A stretch of 17,059 bases of DNA, taken from the NCBI GenBank assembly GCA_015485945.1, contig WFSM01000021.1:1-17059 (forward strand). The letters are read 5' to 3'. The position numbers and the translations under genes were made by a program. The DNA comes from Candidatus Bipolaricaulota bacterium (GTDB lineage Bacteria > Bipolaricaulota > Bipolaricaulia > UBA7950 > UBA9294). Below the pieces are notes generated by a model, which was given only the letters and a program-made list of their open reading frames with translations, was not told where the DNA came from and made no database searches. The stretch's first letter is position 1, and the number at the start of each line of letters is the position of its first letter. Positions 1 to 9,208 of the stretch are shown here, piece after piece.

Positions 1-1
1 A

Positions 2-1546
2 TTCCAGGCGCAGCCGCCGTCAAGTGGGCTGGGCGCTCTCCTTATCAGTTGGCTGATCCCCATCGTTTTCCTCGTACTGATCTGGTACTGGATCTACCGG
101 AAAATGGGCCAGGCGGGCTCGGGCGTGATGTCGATCGGGAAAAGCCGGGCACACGAGATCGCCGGTGAAATGACCGGCATCACATTTGCCGACGTAGGTG
201 GCGTCGACGAAGTGGAAGTGGAGTTGCGCGAGATCATAACCTTCTTAAAGGAACCGGAGCGGTTTAACCACATGGGGGCAAAGCTTCCCAAAGGGGTGCT
301 TCTCGTCGGACCGCCGGGAACGGGGAAAACCCTGCTCGCCAAGGCGACGGCTGGTGAGGCCGGGGTCCCGTTTTTCTCAATCAGCGGGTCGAATTTTGTG
401 GAGATGTTCGTCGGAGTCGGAGCGGCACGGGTGCGTGACCTATTTGAGCAAGCAAAACGCAAGGCGCCGTGCATTGTGTTCATCGATGAGATTGACGCAA
501 TCGGACAGGCGCGGGCCACAGTGGGATCGGTGGGAACAAACGATGAACGCGAACAAACACTGAACCAGCTTCTTGCCGAAATGGATGGGTTTGAACCTAA
601 TCAAGGGGTGGTAATCATGGCCGCCACTAACCGCCCTGAAATCCTCGATCCGGCACTTCTCCGCCCCGGACGATTCGACCGCCAGATTCAGGTTGGACTT
701 CCGGCGGAGAATGGCCGCCTTCAGATATTGAAGATCCACACCCGCCACGTGAAGCTGGCCGCCGATGTCGACATCAACCGCCTCGCCCAGATCACCGCTG
801 GGTTCTCCGGTGCCGATCTGGCTAACATTGTGAACGAAGCAGCTTTGCTTGCGGTGCGGCGCAATGCCGACGCTGTCTCCATGAATGACTTCGATCACGC
901 AATCGAGCGCGTTGTCGCCGGCCTGAAAAAGAACATCGCCCTCAAACCGGAAATCAAGCGGCACGTTGCCTATCACGAGGGAGGACACGCGCTGGTTGCG
1001 GCGCTGCTCCCCCACACCGATCCGGTGCACAGGGTGAACATCATCCCCACCGCCAAGGGCGCGTTGGGGTACACAATGCAGATGCCATCAGAGGATCAGT
1101 ACCTGTTGAGCGAGGAAGAGTTAAAGGAACGGCTGGCGGTCCTCCTCGGCGGTCGCGCGGCGGAGATCATTATCTTCGGAGAACCGTCAACCGGAGCAGC
1201 AAACGACCTTGAGCGGGCGACGGACATTGCCCGCCGAATGGTGACCGAATTTGGGATGGCACCCACTCTCGGGCCGGTGCGATACATGTCGGAAGCCGGT
1301 TACGGCTACCTGCGGCAGCCCGGGGGAGTACGCGCGGACGTCAGCCCGGCAACCGCCACCATGATCGACAAGGAAACACGTCGGCTGGTGGAAGAGGCAC
1401 AAGATAAAGCGGCCTCCCTGCTGAAGGAACACATCGACGCCCTGCATCAAGTGGCGAAAGTGCTGCAGGAGCGGGAAGTGATCAGCGGAGACGAGATCAA
1501 CCGGATCGTTGCTCAGCCGAAGCCGACACCGGACGCCGCCGGTTGA
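2..1546 (+). CDS. ftsH: ATP-dependent zinc metalloprotease FtsH (5' end outside window)
   Basis: Membrane-anchored AAA+ protease that unfolds and degrades membrane and short-lived cytosolic proteins as a hexamer. The reading frame is open from base 2, and 514 residues are visible. The first ~30 encode a hydrophobic segment ending in WYWIYRK, which fits the second transmembrane helix of the family, so only the N-terminal helix and periplasmic loop are missing. Walker A GPPGTGKT lies at 308-331, Walker B FIDEID at 479-496, and the second region of homology, running from AATNRP to RPGRFDRQ, at 620-685. The zinc site HEGGH is at 974-988; the usual form is HEAGH, but both His ligands and the Glu are kept. 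NDLERATDIARRMV downstream supplies the usual third-ligand region. The C-terminus ends in a short Pro/Ala tail. The next gene starts 52 nt downstream with no terminator visible, so co-transcription is likely. Family identity is certain. Confidence 0.97.
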   Translation, partial: FQAQPPSSGLGALLISWLIPIVFLVLIWYWIYRKMGQAGSGVMSIGKSRAHEIAGEMTGITFADVGGVDEVEVELREIITFLKEPERFNHMGAKLPKGVLLVGPPGTGKTLLAKATAGEAGVPFFSISGSNFVEMFVGVGAARVRDLFEQAKRKAPCIVFIDEIDAIGQARATVGSVGTNDEREQTLNQLLAEMDGFEPNQGVVIMAATNRPEILDPALLRPGRFDRQIQVGLPAENGRLQILKIHTRHVKLAADVDINRLAQITAGFSGADLANIVNEAALLAVRRNADAVSMNDFDHAIERVVAGLKKNIALKPEIKRHVAYHEGGHALVAALLPHTDPVHRVNIIPTAKGALGYTMQMPSEDQYLLSEEELKERLAVLLGGRAAEIIIFGEPSTGAANDLERATDIARRMVTEFGMAPTLGPVRYMSEAGYGYLRQPGGVRADVSPATATMIDKETRRLVEEAQDKAASLLKEHIDALHQVAKVLQEREVISGDEINRIVAQPKPTPDAAG

Positions 1547-1597
1547 TTCCAGCGCGCGAACACGTACACTCGCAGTAAGAAAAAGAAAGGATGGATA

Positions 1598-2626
1598 GTG
1601 ACTCCAGAAAAATTCTCCGAATATCTGCGTGGTGAAGTCCCGTACTCCCTGACCCACATCTTGGTGCAGGACATGCGCGAGGGGCTGCACATCACCCAAT
1701 GTTTCCTGGTCAAGCGCAAGACACAGCGGGCAACGCGCACTGGTGATCCGTATCTTGACCTCACCCTCGCCGACCGGTCGGGAACGATCTCCGCACGGGC
1801 GTGGGCAGAGGCGACACAGCGCTATTCATCGCAATTCGACGAGGGTGATTTCGTGTTCGTCAAGGGGCGGACTGAGACATATCGTAACAACCTCCAGTTG
1901 ATCGTGGAATCGATCCGGCGGTTAGAGGCACACGAGCGTGAGGCCGGAAAGATTCCCGGATTCGACCCCAGTCTCCTCGTTCCGACTAGTGACCATGACA
2001 TCGACGAGATGTGGAATGAGCTGCAGGAGCTAATCGCCACGATCGAGCCCGCGCCCCTGCGGCGGCTTACGCATGAGCTGATCGAGGAAAACCAAGAAGC
2101 ATTCCGAAAATTTCCCGCCGCCATCCAGTATCATCACGCCTATCTGGGCGGATTGCTCGAACATACACTGGAAGTGGCACGGGGGGCGGCGCGGTTCTGC
2201 GATGACTTTCCCGACCTCGATCGCGGCCTTGCTGTAGCGGGAGCAATCTTACACGACATCGGGAAGGTGCGTGAATTGGAAAACCCAATCGCGCCACACC
2301 ACAGCTTTTCCGGCCAATTGATCGGCCACCTTCTCCTCGGACGGGACATGGTGCGGGAGAAGGCACGCGCCATTACCTGGGCCGACCCCCGTCTTCCCGA
2401 GCTTCTCGAACACGTGATAATTTCCCACCACGGCACGCTCGAATTCGGGGCGGCAATCGTCCCTAAGACGCCGGAAGCGGTGGTAGTGTATCACTTCGAC
2501 AACCTATCCGCCAAACTGAACATGATTCGCATGCACATTGCAACCGATAATGAACAGGGGGATTTCACGGACTGGCATAAGCTGCTGGAGCGCAAATTCT
2601 TTAAGGGGAAACTCGCGTCGGAGTGA
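1598..2626 (+). CDS. yhaM: 3'-5' exoribonuclease, YhaM family (OB-fold plus HD domain)
   Basis: 342 residues, slightly longer than the ~314 of Bacillus subtilis YhaM. Residues ~30-110 look like an OB-type nucleic-acid-binding domain (FVKGRTETYRNNLQL, as in other YhaM proteins). Residues ~175-320 form an HD-type metal-dependent phosphohydrolase domain, with H179/H180, H189 in LEHTLEVA, the HD pair H219-D220 in ILHDIGK, H272, and H277-H278 in SHHG. Family members degrade RNA, and in some cases DNA, from the 3' end in the cytoplasm. The start is GTG at 1598, preceded by AGAAAGG at a workable distance; the ATG at 1591 is out of frame. The gene follows ftsH closely on the same strand. Its last 26 nt overlap the convergent phoU-like gene. 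The family is clear; the exact substrate is not shown by the sequence. Confidence 0.87.
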   Translation: MTPEKFSEYLRGEVPYSLTHILVQDMREGLHITQCFLVKRKTQRATRTGDPYLDLTLADRSGTISARAWAEATQRYSSQFDEGDFVFVKGRTETYRNNLQLIVESIRRLEAHEREAGKIPGFDPSLLVPTSDHDIDEMWNELQELIATIEPAPLRRLTHELIEENQEAFRKFPAAIQYHHAYLGGLLEHTLEVARGAARFCDDFPDLDRGLAVAGAILHDIGKVRELENPIAPHHSFSGQLIGHLLLGRDMVREKARAITWADPRLPELLEHVIISHHGTLEFGAAIVPKTPEAVVVYHFDNLSAKLNMIRMHIATDNEQGDFTDWHKLLERKFFKGKLASE

Positions 2627-3620
2627 ACCCGCGTGTGTGTTGAAATCCGGGAACGCCCATGTTAAGTGCGTTTTCAGCGATATTGAATGCGTAGTCGCGT
2701 ACCCGCAGCAAGCTGTCGAAGATCGTCGCCAACGGCTGAATCTGCAGGGTCTCTTTGGATAAGCGCGCGCGTTCTTCCAGCTCCGGCGTATGCTCCCGCT
2801 CGCCGAGAACGCGGTTGGCTTTGGTGAGATCGGCCTCCATGAACGCTTCCACGCTCCCCTCAATCACCCGTTGCGCCGCGCCGTACAACGCTTCGATCTC
2901 TGCCGCCGTCGCGGCTCCGGGCGCCACGGTCAGGTCCAACGCAGCCCGTGACACCTTGGCGGCGTGGTCGCCGATTCGCTCTAACGTCTTCGCCACCGCA
3001 TGGTACTCATGGAACAGGATGCGGCTCATGCCCACATCCCGTTCCAGCAGCAAATCACGCAGGAGCAGGCCGAGCTCGCGGGACATCACAAGCGTGAGGC
3101 GGTCAGCTTCGGTATCCCGCTCGATCACGTCACGGGCAAGTTCATCATCGGCATGCGTAAACGCGTACACCGCATCACGCAGCATCGCCGTAGTGATCGC
3201 GTGTATCCGCTTCAGTGTCGCTTCCGCGGTAAAGTCGTGCATGCTCACCAAACAGTGAAGCACGATCCGGTTCTGCTCTTCTTCCATTATCTCCAGGCCA
3301 ACGAGGGATTGCGCTGTCTGGCGTACCGCCCGTCGTTGCGTTGAGCTGATACGGGCGCCGTCCACCTCGATTACGTCAAACCCCGTGATGTAGCAGGAGA
3401 TGATTGCCCGCTCGATCCACGTTTCATCACGGCTGTGCAATGACAGCGTCACCCGATTCTCCCGCCCGACGCCAGCAGGGATAATGAGCAGGCTGCCGGT
3501 GGTGTTTTCCACCAACGACAACCGCGATCCCCGTTTCACATCAAGCCGGTTCGCCCAATTCTTGGGTAAGGTAACGAAATATGTTCCCCCGCCAGTAACC
3601 TGTACTTTACGCTCTTCCAT
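2601..3620 (-). CDS. AbrB/SpoVT-type DNA-binding domain fused to PhoU: phosphate-uptake regulator-like protein
   Basis: 339 residues. The N-terminal ~48 match a swapped-hairpin AbrB/MazE/SpoVT fold (VQVTGGGTYFVTLPKNW, then GSRLSLVE and LLIIPAG). The remainder, roughly 90-325, is helical and PhoU-like, with metal-ligand-type helices such as RDVIERDTEADRL and AKTLERIGDHAAKVSRAAL. Proteins with this arrangement are best known from archaea and some deep-branching bacteria, where they are annotated as phosphate-uptake regulators. PhoU domains negatively control Pst phosphate transport and signalling in the cytoplasm, and the AbrB part presumably adds DNA binding. No pst genes are in the window. 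The ATG at 3620 has no Shine-Dalgarno sequence, no other early start codon exists, and a good -10 box lies 10 nt away, so translation may be leaderless. The 3' end overlaps the convergent YhaM gene. Confidence 0.85.
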   Translation of the reverse strand: MEERKVQVTGGGTYFVTLPKNWANRLDVKRGSRLSLVENTTGSLLIIPAGVGRENRVTLSLHSRDETWIERAIISCYITGFDVIEVDGARISSTQRRAVRQTAQSLVGLEIMEEEQNRIVLHCLVSMHDFTAEATLKRIHAITTAMLRDAVYAFTHADDELARDVIERDTEADRLTLVMSRELGLLLRDLLLERDVGMSRILFHEYHAVAKTLERIGDHAAKVSRAALDLTVAPGAATAAEIEALYGAAQRVIEGSVEAFMEADLTKANRVLGEREHTPELEERARLSKETLQIQPLATIFDSLLRVRDYAFNIAENALNMGVPGFQHTRGFTPTRVSP

Positions 3621-3630
3621 CGTGGTTATG

Positions 3631-3660
3631 ATTATAGATGAAACCAGAACTTCATATCAA
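3631..3660 (-). promoter_or_regulatory. Promoter of the AbrB-PhoU gene (leaderless context)
   Basis: On the minus strand, TTGATA (3660-3655), an 18-nt spacer and a perfect TATAAT (3636-3631). The predicted start of transcription is near 3624, only about 4 nt before the ATG at 3620. Confidence 0.65.
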
Positions 3661-3677
3661 CCGGCCATAGTATAGCA

Positions 3678-3705
3678 TTGCGTCGCCATCCCCGTTATCT
3701 ATAAT
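3678..3705 (+). promoter_or_regulatory. Candidate aspS promoter
   Basis: A perfect TATAAT at 3700-3705 is preceded at 16 nt by TTGCGT (3678-3683), which keeps the TTG of the -35 consensus. Transcription would begin near 3712, leaving a leader of about 27 nt that contains the ribosome binding site AAAGGAGAA at 3727-3735. The element sits back to back with the phoU promoter in the 118-bp divergent intergenic region. Confidence 0.5.
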
Positions 3706-3738
3706 AAGCACATACAATCGGACCTAAAAGGAGAATCG

Positions 3739-5487
3739 ATGCAGCGAACTGACTATTGCGGCCGCCTCACGGCACATGATATCGGCCGGCGCGTGACCGT
3801 GGCCGGATGGGTGCGGCGCCGGCGTGATCTGGGTGCGCTGACATTCGTCGATCTGCGCGATGCCAGCGGAGTGATTCAGCTGTTGTTCGCGGGTGATGAT
3901 CCCGCGCTCGCCGCCGGACACACCCTGAACCGTGAGGACGTAATCGCCGCCACCGGGACAGTCGCCGCCCGCGGTGAGAAGGACGTCAACCCGGACATGG
4001 TCACTGGGGAAATTGAAGTCCGTGTCGAACAGGTGGAGATTCTTAACCGCTCCCGCACGCCGCCGTTCCTTGTCGACGGGGATGGCTCGGACACGACCGA
4101 GGAGACGCGCCTGCGGTTCCGCTATGTCGATCTGCGCCGCGATCGCATGCAGCGCAACTTGCGGCTGCGCCACCGCGTGTTTAAGGGAATGCGCGATTAC
4201 TTCTCGGAACACGGGTTTATCGAGATTGAGACCCCGGTTCTCACCAAGTCAACCCCGGAGGGTGCGCGCGACTTTCTCGTTCCCAGCCGGCTCGCTCCGG
4301 GACGGTTTTACGCCCTCCCCCAGTCGCCGCAGTTGTTCAAGCAGTTGTTCATGATTGGGGGAATCGATCGCTACTTCCAGCTCGTCAAGTGTTTTCGTGA
4401 TGAGGACTTGCGCGCCGACCGCCAACCGGAATTCACGCAGCTTGACCTGGAGATCTCATTCCCGCACGGAAAGGATGAGATATTCGCTCTCCTTGAAGGG
4501 ATGACGGCGCACCTGTTCCATGAAATCATGGGGATTGAACTTTCCCCTCCATTCCCCCGCATTCCGTATCGGGAGGCAATTGCCCGCTACGGATCGGACA
4601 AGCCAGATTTGCGGTTCGGGATGGAGATCCACGACCTGTCAGCGATCGTCAAGGAAAGCGGGTTCCGCGTGTTCGACGCTGCGGTAGCACGCGGAGGTAA
4701 GGTCATTGGAATCAACGCCCCGGGCTGTGCCAAATATTCGCGGGGAACGATCGACAAACTGCAAGAAATTGCGGTCGCGGCGGGGGCGCATGGGCTTGCG
4801 TGGATCAAGGTGGAAGAAGAGCCACGGACTCCGATCTCCAAATACCTGTCCACGGATGTCATGTCCGGCATCATCTCAACCCTTGAAGCCCAGCATGGGG
4901 ATCTCATTTTGATCCTCGCCGGCACCGAAATTGAGCCGGCATTGGGAGCGGTACGGCTGGAGATCGCACGCCGGGAAAACATGGCACGGTCGGAGTGGAA
5001 CTTCCTGTGGGTCACGGATTTCCCGCTGTTCGAGCGCGACGAAGACGGCGGCCTGACGTCTGAACATCACCCGTTCACAGCGCCGCGGGTGGAGGACATC
5101 CCTCGCCTGGAGTCCGATCCCATTTCCGTCCTGTCCGATGCGTATGATTTGGTGCTGAACGGAACCGAGCTTGGAAGCGGCAGCATCCGTATCCATTCCC
5201 GCACTATGCAGGAACGGATATTCAAATTGCTCGGGATCACCCCGGAGGAAGCGGAGTTGCGGTTCGGATTCTTCCTGCAGGCGCTTGAATACGGTGCGCC
5301 GCCGCACGGGGGATTTGCGCTTGGCGTGGACAGGCTGGTGATGATGATGGCCGGAGAGCGGTCGTTACGTGATGTAATCGCCTTTCCCAAGACAACAACC
5401 GGGGTGTGTCCCCTCACCGAAGCGCCAATGCCGGTGGCGCCGGCGCAGCTGGATGAGCTCGGAATCCGACTCAAGCAAAACGGGTGA
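3739..5487 (+). CDS. aspS: Aspartyl-tRNA synthetase, bacterial type
   Basis: 582 residues, near the usual ~590. Charges tRNA-Asp with aspartate in the cytoplasm. Order: anticodon-binding OB domain (1-~105, including GWVRRRRDLGALTFVDLRD); class II motif 1 around 150-185 (TKSTPEGARDFLVPSR); the flipping-loop region ALPQSPQLFKQLFM; motif 2 at 219-241 (CFRDEDLRADRQPEFTQLDL); the bacterial GAD insertion around 290-400; and motif 3 near 524-540 (GGFALGVDRLVMMMAGERS). L31 and K81 match the E. coli pattern rather than the His and Gly reported in non-discriminating enzymes, so I infer a discriminating AspRS. The start is set by AAAGGAGAA ending 3 nt before the ATG. The stop overlaps the next start by 4 nt, placing this essential gene at the head of the MoxR-cluster transcription unit. 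Confidence 0.97.
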   Translation: MQRTDYCGRLTAHDIGRRVTVAGWVRRRRDLGALTFVDLRDASGVIQLLFAGDDPALAAGHTLNREDVIAATGTVAARGEKDVNPDMVTGEIEVRVEQVEILNRSRTPPFLVDGDGSDTTEETRLRFRYVDLRRDRMQRNLRLRHRVFKGMRDYFSEHGFIEIETPVLTKSTPEGARDFLVPSRLAPGRFYALPQSPQLFKQLFMIGGIDRYFQLVKCFRDEDLRADRQPEFTQLDLEISFPHGKDEIFALLEGMTAHLFHEIMGIELSPPFPRIPYREAIARYGSDKPDLRFGMEIHDLSAIVKESGFRVFDAAVARGGKVIGINAPGCAKYSRGTIDKLQEIAVAAGAHGLAWIKVEEEPRTPISKYLSTDVMSGIISTLEAQHGDLILILAGTEIEPALGAVRLEIARRENMARSEWNFLWVTDFPLFERDEDGGLTSEHHPFTAPRVEDIPRLESDPISVLSDAYDLVLNGTELGSGSIRIHSRTMQERIFKLLGITPEEAELRFGFFLQALEYGAPPHGGFALGVDRLVMMMAGERSLRDVIAFPKTTTGVCPLTEAPMPVAPAQLDELGIRLKQNG

Positions 5488-6377
5488 TCGCTACGTCCAC
5501 ACGACGTTCGGTATTGCTCGGATTAATCGCCCTGTTGATCGTGGTACTCGTCGTCCTGAGCGGCGGGTTGGGGGGCGTGCATTTCCACCCCGGAAAGCCA
5601 CTCCCGCAGGGGCAGTCAGCCCGGTTTGCTCCGCCGAACACCAAGTCGCTCCCACCGCCAATTACGCTTGTCAACTTATTTCGGATCGCCCTGTTCGCCA
5701 TCTTGGTTGGCGGCGGAATCCTGAGCGTGATCGCGGCAATCGTGTCGCCGAATTTCCGCCGTACCCTCATCCATCTGCTGATTCCCGCCGCGATTATCCT
5801 TATCGTTATTTACCTACTTACCCTGCTTCTTCCCCTCATCCATCCTCCCACCGTGCCGGCGCACCATGCCCCCACGCCGCCCCCCATCGCGACACCGAGA
5901 CAGCCGGTGCACGTAACAATCCCGACGGAAACCCCATCGCACTGGTGGACGTTACTGATCGCACTGGGAGGTGCAATTTTAGTCGTAGGCGCCGGTATTG
6001 CAGCGTGGTGGTGGCTCAAAGTGCGGCGAGAACGGAGCACCGCCCCGGAGTCGATCCTCGAGCAGTTAGGTGAACAGGCAGACATCGCTGTATCCCGACT
6101 GCGTGACGGCGATGACCCGCGCACCGTGGTGATGCGTTGCTACCAGCAAATGTGCGATATCATGAACAAATATGGGCATGTATCCAATCCAGAGTACTTT
6201 ACCCCGCGTGAGTTCGCGCGCCAATTGCACGCACGCGGGATGAGCACCGAATACGCCGATCGGCTGACGGCGATCTTTGAGCAAGTACGGTATGGCCATC
6301 GCTACGGGCCGGAGTTTGCCCACGAAGCGGTAACGTGCCTAAACGCGATTAAGACCGCATACGCTCCGGGAGGATGA
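5484..6377 (+). CDS. DUF4129-domain membrane protein
   Basis: 297 residues from a GTG start that overlaps the aspS stop (shared GTGA), which points to translational coupling. Four hydrophobic helices are predicted at about 9-29, 66-88, 94-119 and 154-177. A Pro/His/Thr-rich linker lies at 121-152. The C-terminal part (~188-293) carries the DUF4129 pattern: a helix with VVMRCYQQM, then YFTPREFARQL, and LTAIFEQVRYGHRYG. In other bacteria this domain occurs alone or at the end of transglutaminase-like membrane proteins, usually next to MoxR and DUF58 genes, as here. Its biochemical role is unknown; the likely location is the cytoplasmic membrane with the domain facing the cytoplasm. No transglutaminase domain is present. 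Confidence 0.8.
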   Translation: MIATSTRRSVLLGLIALLIVVLVVLSGGLGGVHFHPGKPLPQGQSARFAPPNTKSLPPPITLVNLFRIALFAILVGGGILSVIAAIVSPNFRRTLIHLLIPAAIILIVIYLLTLLLPLIHPPTVPAHHAPTPPPIATPRQPVHVTIPTETPSHWWTLLIALGGAILVVGAGIAAWWWLKVRRERSTAPESILEQLGEQADIAVSRLRDGDDPRTVVMRCYQQMCDIMNKYGHVSNPEYFTPREFARQLHARGMSTEYADRLTAIFEQVRYGHRYGPEFAHEAVTCLNAIKTAYAPGG

Positions 6378-6384
6378 AACAGGG

Positions 6385-6969
6385 ATGAAACGCACTCATA
6401 TCGCGATTATCATCGGTGGATCCGTCGCCACGCTCACAATCGTGTTTTTCTTCTTGCTCCAGGGTAAGTTACACGGCGCACTTGTGGTACCGCTTGTCCG
6501 TGATTACTACGTCCTGTGGTTTTATGTCACTTCGATGCCGCAATTTGGCATTTGGCTCGCCGTTGTCAGTGTGTTTAGTTTCGCGTTATTCACCGTTTAT
6601 CGGCGCACGGCGCGTATGCTCCCGCGGTGGCATCCACGCTCCGCGCCCGTTCGTTCTCAGCCCCAAATTGACAACCCGCTGCGACTGCTTACCACCGCCA
6701 TCCGCCACGCACACCGGTTCTCGGTGTATCGCTACACGGTGGTACACGAACTTGCCGAACTCGCTATCCGGATAATCGCCCGTCGCGACCAGGTGTCATT
6801 GCCGGAAGCACGGCGGCGGTTTAAAACGGGCAAGTGGTGTGATAACACGGAAGTACGCGATTTCCTTGGATACGAACGCCTCACGGCCGGAGTGAAATTA
6901 GATTCGGACTTCGATCGCAGGTTGAACACCGCGATCGATTACCTCGAACACCTGGAACAGGGGGTATAG
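6385..6969 (+). CDS. Hypothetical membrane protein of the MoxR cluster
   Basis: 194 residues; I do not recognise the family. Two hydrophobic helices at about 6-25 and 52-72 are followed by a basic stretch (RRTARMLPRWHPR) and a soluble, helical C-terminal region of ~115 residues rich in Arg, Leu and acidic residues, ending in a helix (NTAIDYLEHLEQGV). The positive-inside pattern would leave the C-terminal domain in the cytoplasm. The ATG at 6385 is 7 nt after the previous stop, with a purine-rich GGAGGATGAAACAGGG before it; its own stop is 1 nt from the moxR start. The position suggests a structural partner of the DUF4129 and DUF58 proteins. It may be a fast-evolving component specific to this lineage. 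Confidence 0.7.
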   Translation: MKRTHIAIIIGGSVATLTIVFFFLLQGKLHGALVVPLVRDYYVLWFYVTSMPQFGIWLAVVSVFSFALFTVYRRTARMLPRWHPRSAPVRSQPQIDNPLRLLTTAIRHAHRFSVYRYTVVHELAELAIRIIARRDQVSLPEARRRFKTGKWCDNTEVRDFLGYERLTAGVKLDSDFDRRLNTAIDYLEHLEQGV

Positions 6970-6970
6970 C

Positions 6971-7921
<951 letters not shown>

Positions 7922-9208
7922 ATGGGTTACACGTATCGCATCATCTTCGCATTCGGAGTCGCCGGCTTGCTCATCGCCGCCGGGATATTCCTCCACGACG
8001 GCCGTGCCATCACACTCGCCATTCCGTTTCTCGTGTACGTCGCCGTGCTCGTCACCCAACCGGAGCCCACCGCGGACTTCACCGGCCTGACCGTCACCCG
8101 ACAGCTGGATGTACCGCGTATCCCTGTAACCGCCGCGACTACCGTCACCCTCATCGTGCGTAACAGCGGTCGGCCGATCGCATGGCTGGGAATCATCGAC
8201 TCCATCCCGGCGGACGTGCACGCTGATCCCGATGCGGTTACAACCTGGCTGGGGCCGCTTCCCACCGGGGAGACAGCGGAGATCAGCTATACCGTGCACG
8301 CCGCCCGCGGGAGACACGAATTCAGCAACGCCCAGCTAGAAATATGGTCCCGGGCCGGAACCGGTCCCATCGTGGAAACCGCTGCCGCGTCCGCCCACCT
8401 TCTCGTCGTTCCTGAGTGGCAGCGGCTAAAAAAGATCGAGATTCGCCCCCGCCGCACCCGCGTGTACTCCGGGGTCATCCGCGCGGACATGGGCGGGACC
8501 GGGATTGACTTTTTTGGGAGTCGTGCCTACGTGCGCGGCGATAATATCCGGCGCATCAACTGGCGCGCGTACGCGCGCACCGGAAAGCTCATCATCACCG
8601 AATATGAACAAGAGCGGATCGCCGATGTCAACGTAATTCTCGACGCCCGCGCCGCCGCCAACAGCGAACCGGAGTTGTTCGAACGTGGGGTCAGCGCCGC
8701 GGCAAGCGTCGCCGATCTGTTCTTATCTCAAGGGAATCGCGTGGGATTGTTGATTTACGGCGACGTGCTCAATTGGACGTATCCCAGTTTCGGCACCGGT
8801 CAACGCGAGAGGATTCTGGACGCGCTTGCCGCGGCCACGCTCGGCGACAAACCGGTGTTCGCGGATTTGCGCTACATCCCCGCTCGCCTGTTCCCCGCAC
8901 AATCTCAACTGGTGGTAATCAGTCCGCTTGCCGGGGAGAAGGACATCGAGGTGTTTGGAATATTACGGGCCCGCGGTTATCATATTATCCTAATTTCCCC
9001 GGATCCGATCAGCCATTGGCGTACCGAACTGGGCGGCCCTGATACGCCGTCCGTTGCCGCCGCGGTTCGCATCATGCGGCTCAAGCGCCGCATCCTCACT
9101 TCAGCCCTCGCCCGAATCGGGGTGGCGGTGGTCGACTGGAATACCGACGACAGCCTTCTCACGACGGTAAATTGGGCGTTGGCACGGCGCAGCGGGAGAG
9201 TACGATGA
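7922..9208 (+). CDS. DUF58-domain membrane protein
   Basis: 428 residues. Two hydrophobic helices at about 5-23 and 29-46 anchor the protein. A beta-rich region follows (~50-175). The DUF58 signature lies at ~194-229, including GSRAYVRGDNIRRINWRAYA and then TEYE. Beyond this is a VWA-like Rossmann region beginning VNVILDARAAAN; the metal-site pattern DxSxS is replaced by D241-A-R-A-A, so metal binding at a MIDAS is unlikely. DUF58 proteins occur beside MoxR in many bacteria and are probably its partners; their molecular role is not established. The gene directly abuts moxR upstream and shares ATGA with the next gene downstream (9205-9208). Confidence 0.88.
   Translation: MGYTYRIIFAFGVAGLLIAAGIFLHDGRAITLAIPFLVYVAVLVTQPEPTADFTGLTVTRQLDVPRIPVTAATTVTLIVRNSGRPIAWLGIIDSIPADVHADPDAVTTWLGPLPTGETAEISYTVHAARGRHEFSNAQLEIWSRAGTGPIVETAAASAHLLVVPEWQRLKKIEIRPRRTRVYSGVIRADMGGTGIDFFGSRAYVRGDNIRRINWRAYARTGKLIITEYEQERIADVNVILDARAAANSEPELFERGVSAAASVADLFLSQGNRVGLLIYGDVLNWTYPSFGTGQRERILDALAAATLGDKPVFADLRYIPARLFPAQSQLVVISPLAGEKDIEVFGILRARGYHIILISPDPISHWRTELGGPDTPSVAAAVRIMRLKRRILTSALARIGVAVVDWNTDDSLLTTVNWALARRSGRVR

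Noticed and set aside
440..1030. Minus-strand open frame of 196 codons inside ftsH
   Set aside because: Antisense to strongly conserved AAA+ motifs and without any recognisable pattern.
5453..6073. Plus-strand open frame of 206 codons overlapping the end of aspS and the DUF4129 gene
   Set aside because: Low-complexity Arg/Pro/Ser composition; the alternative frame has clear transmembrane helices and the DUF4129 pattern.
9172..9204. Upstream TTG start for the last MoxR-cluster gene
   Set aside because: It lacks a suitable ribosome binding site, and the ATG at 9205 has both GGGAGAG and the ATGA coupling overlap.
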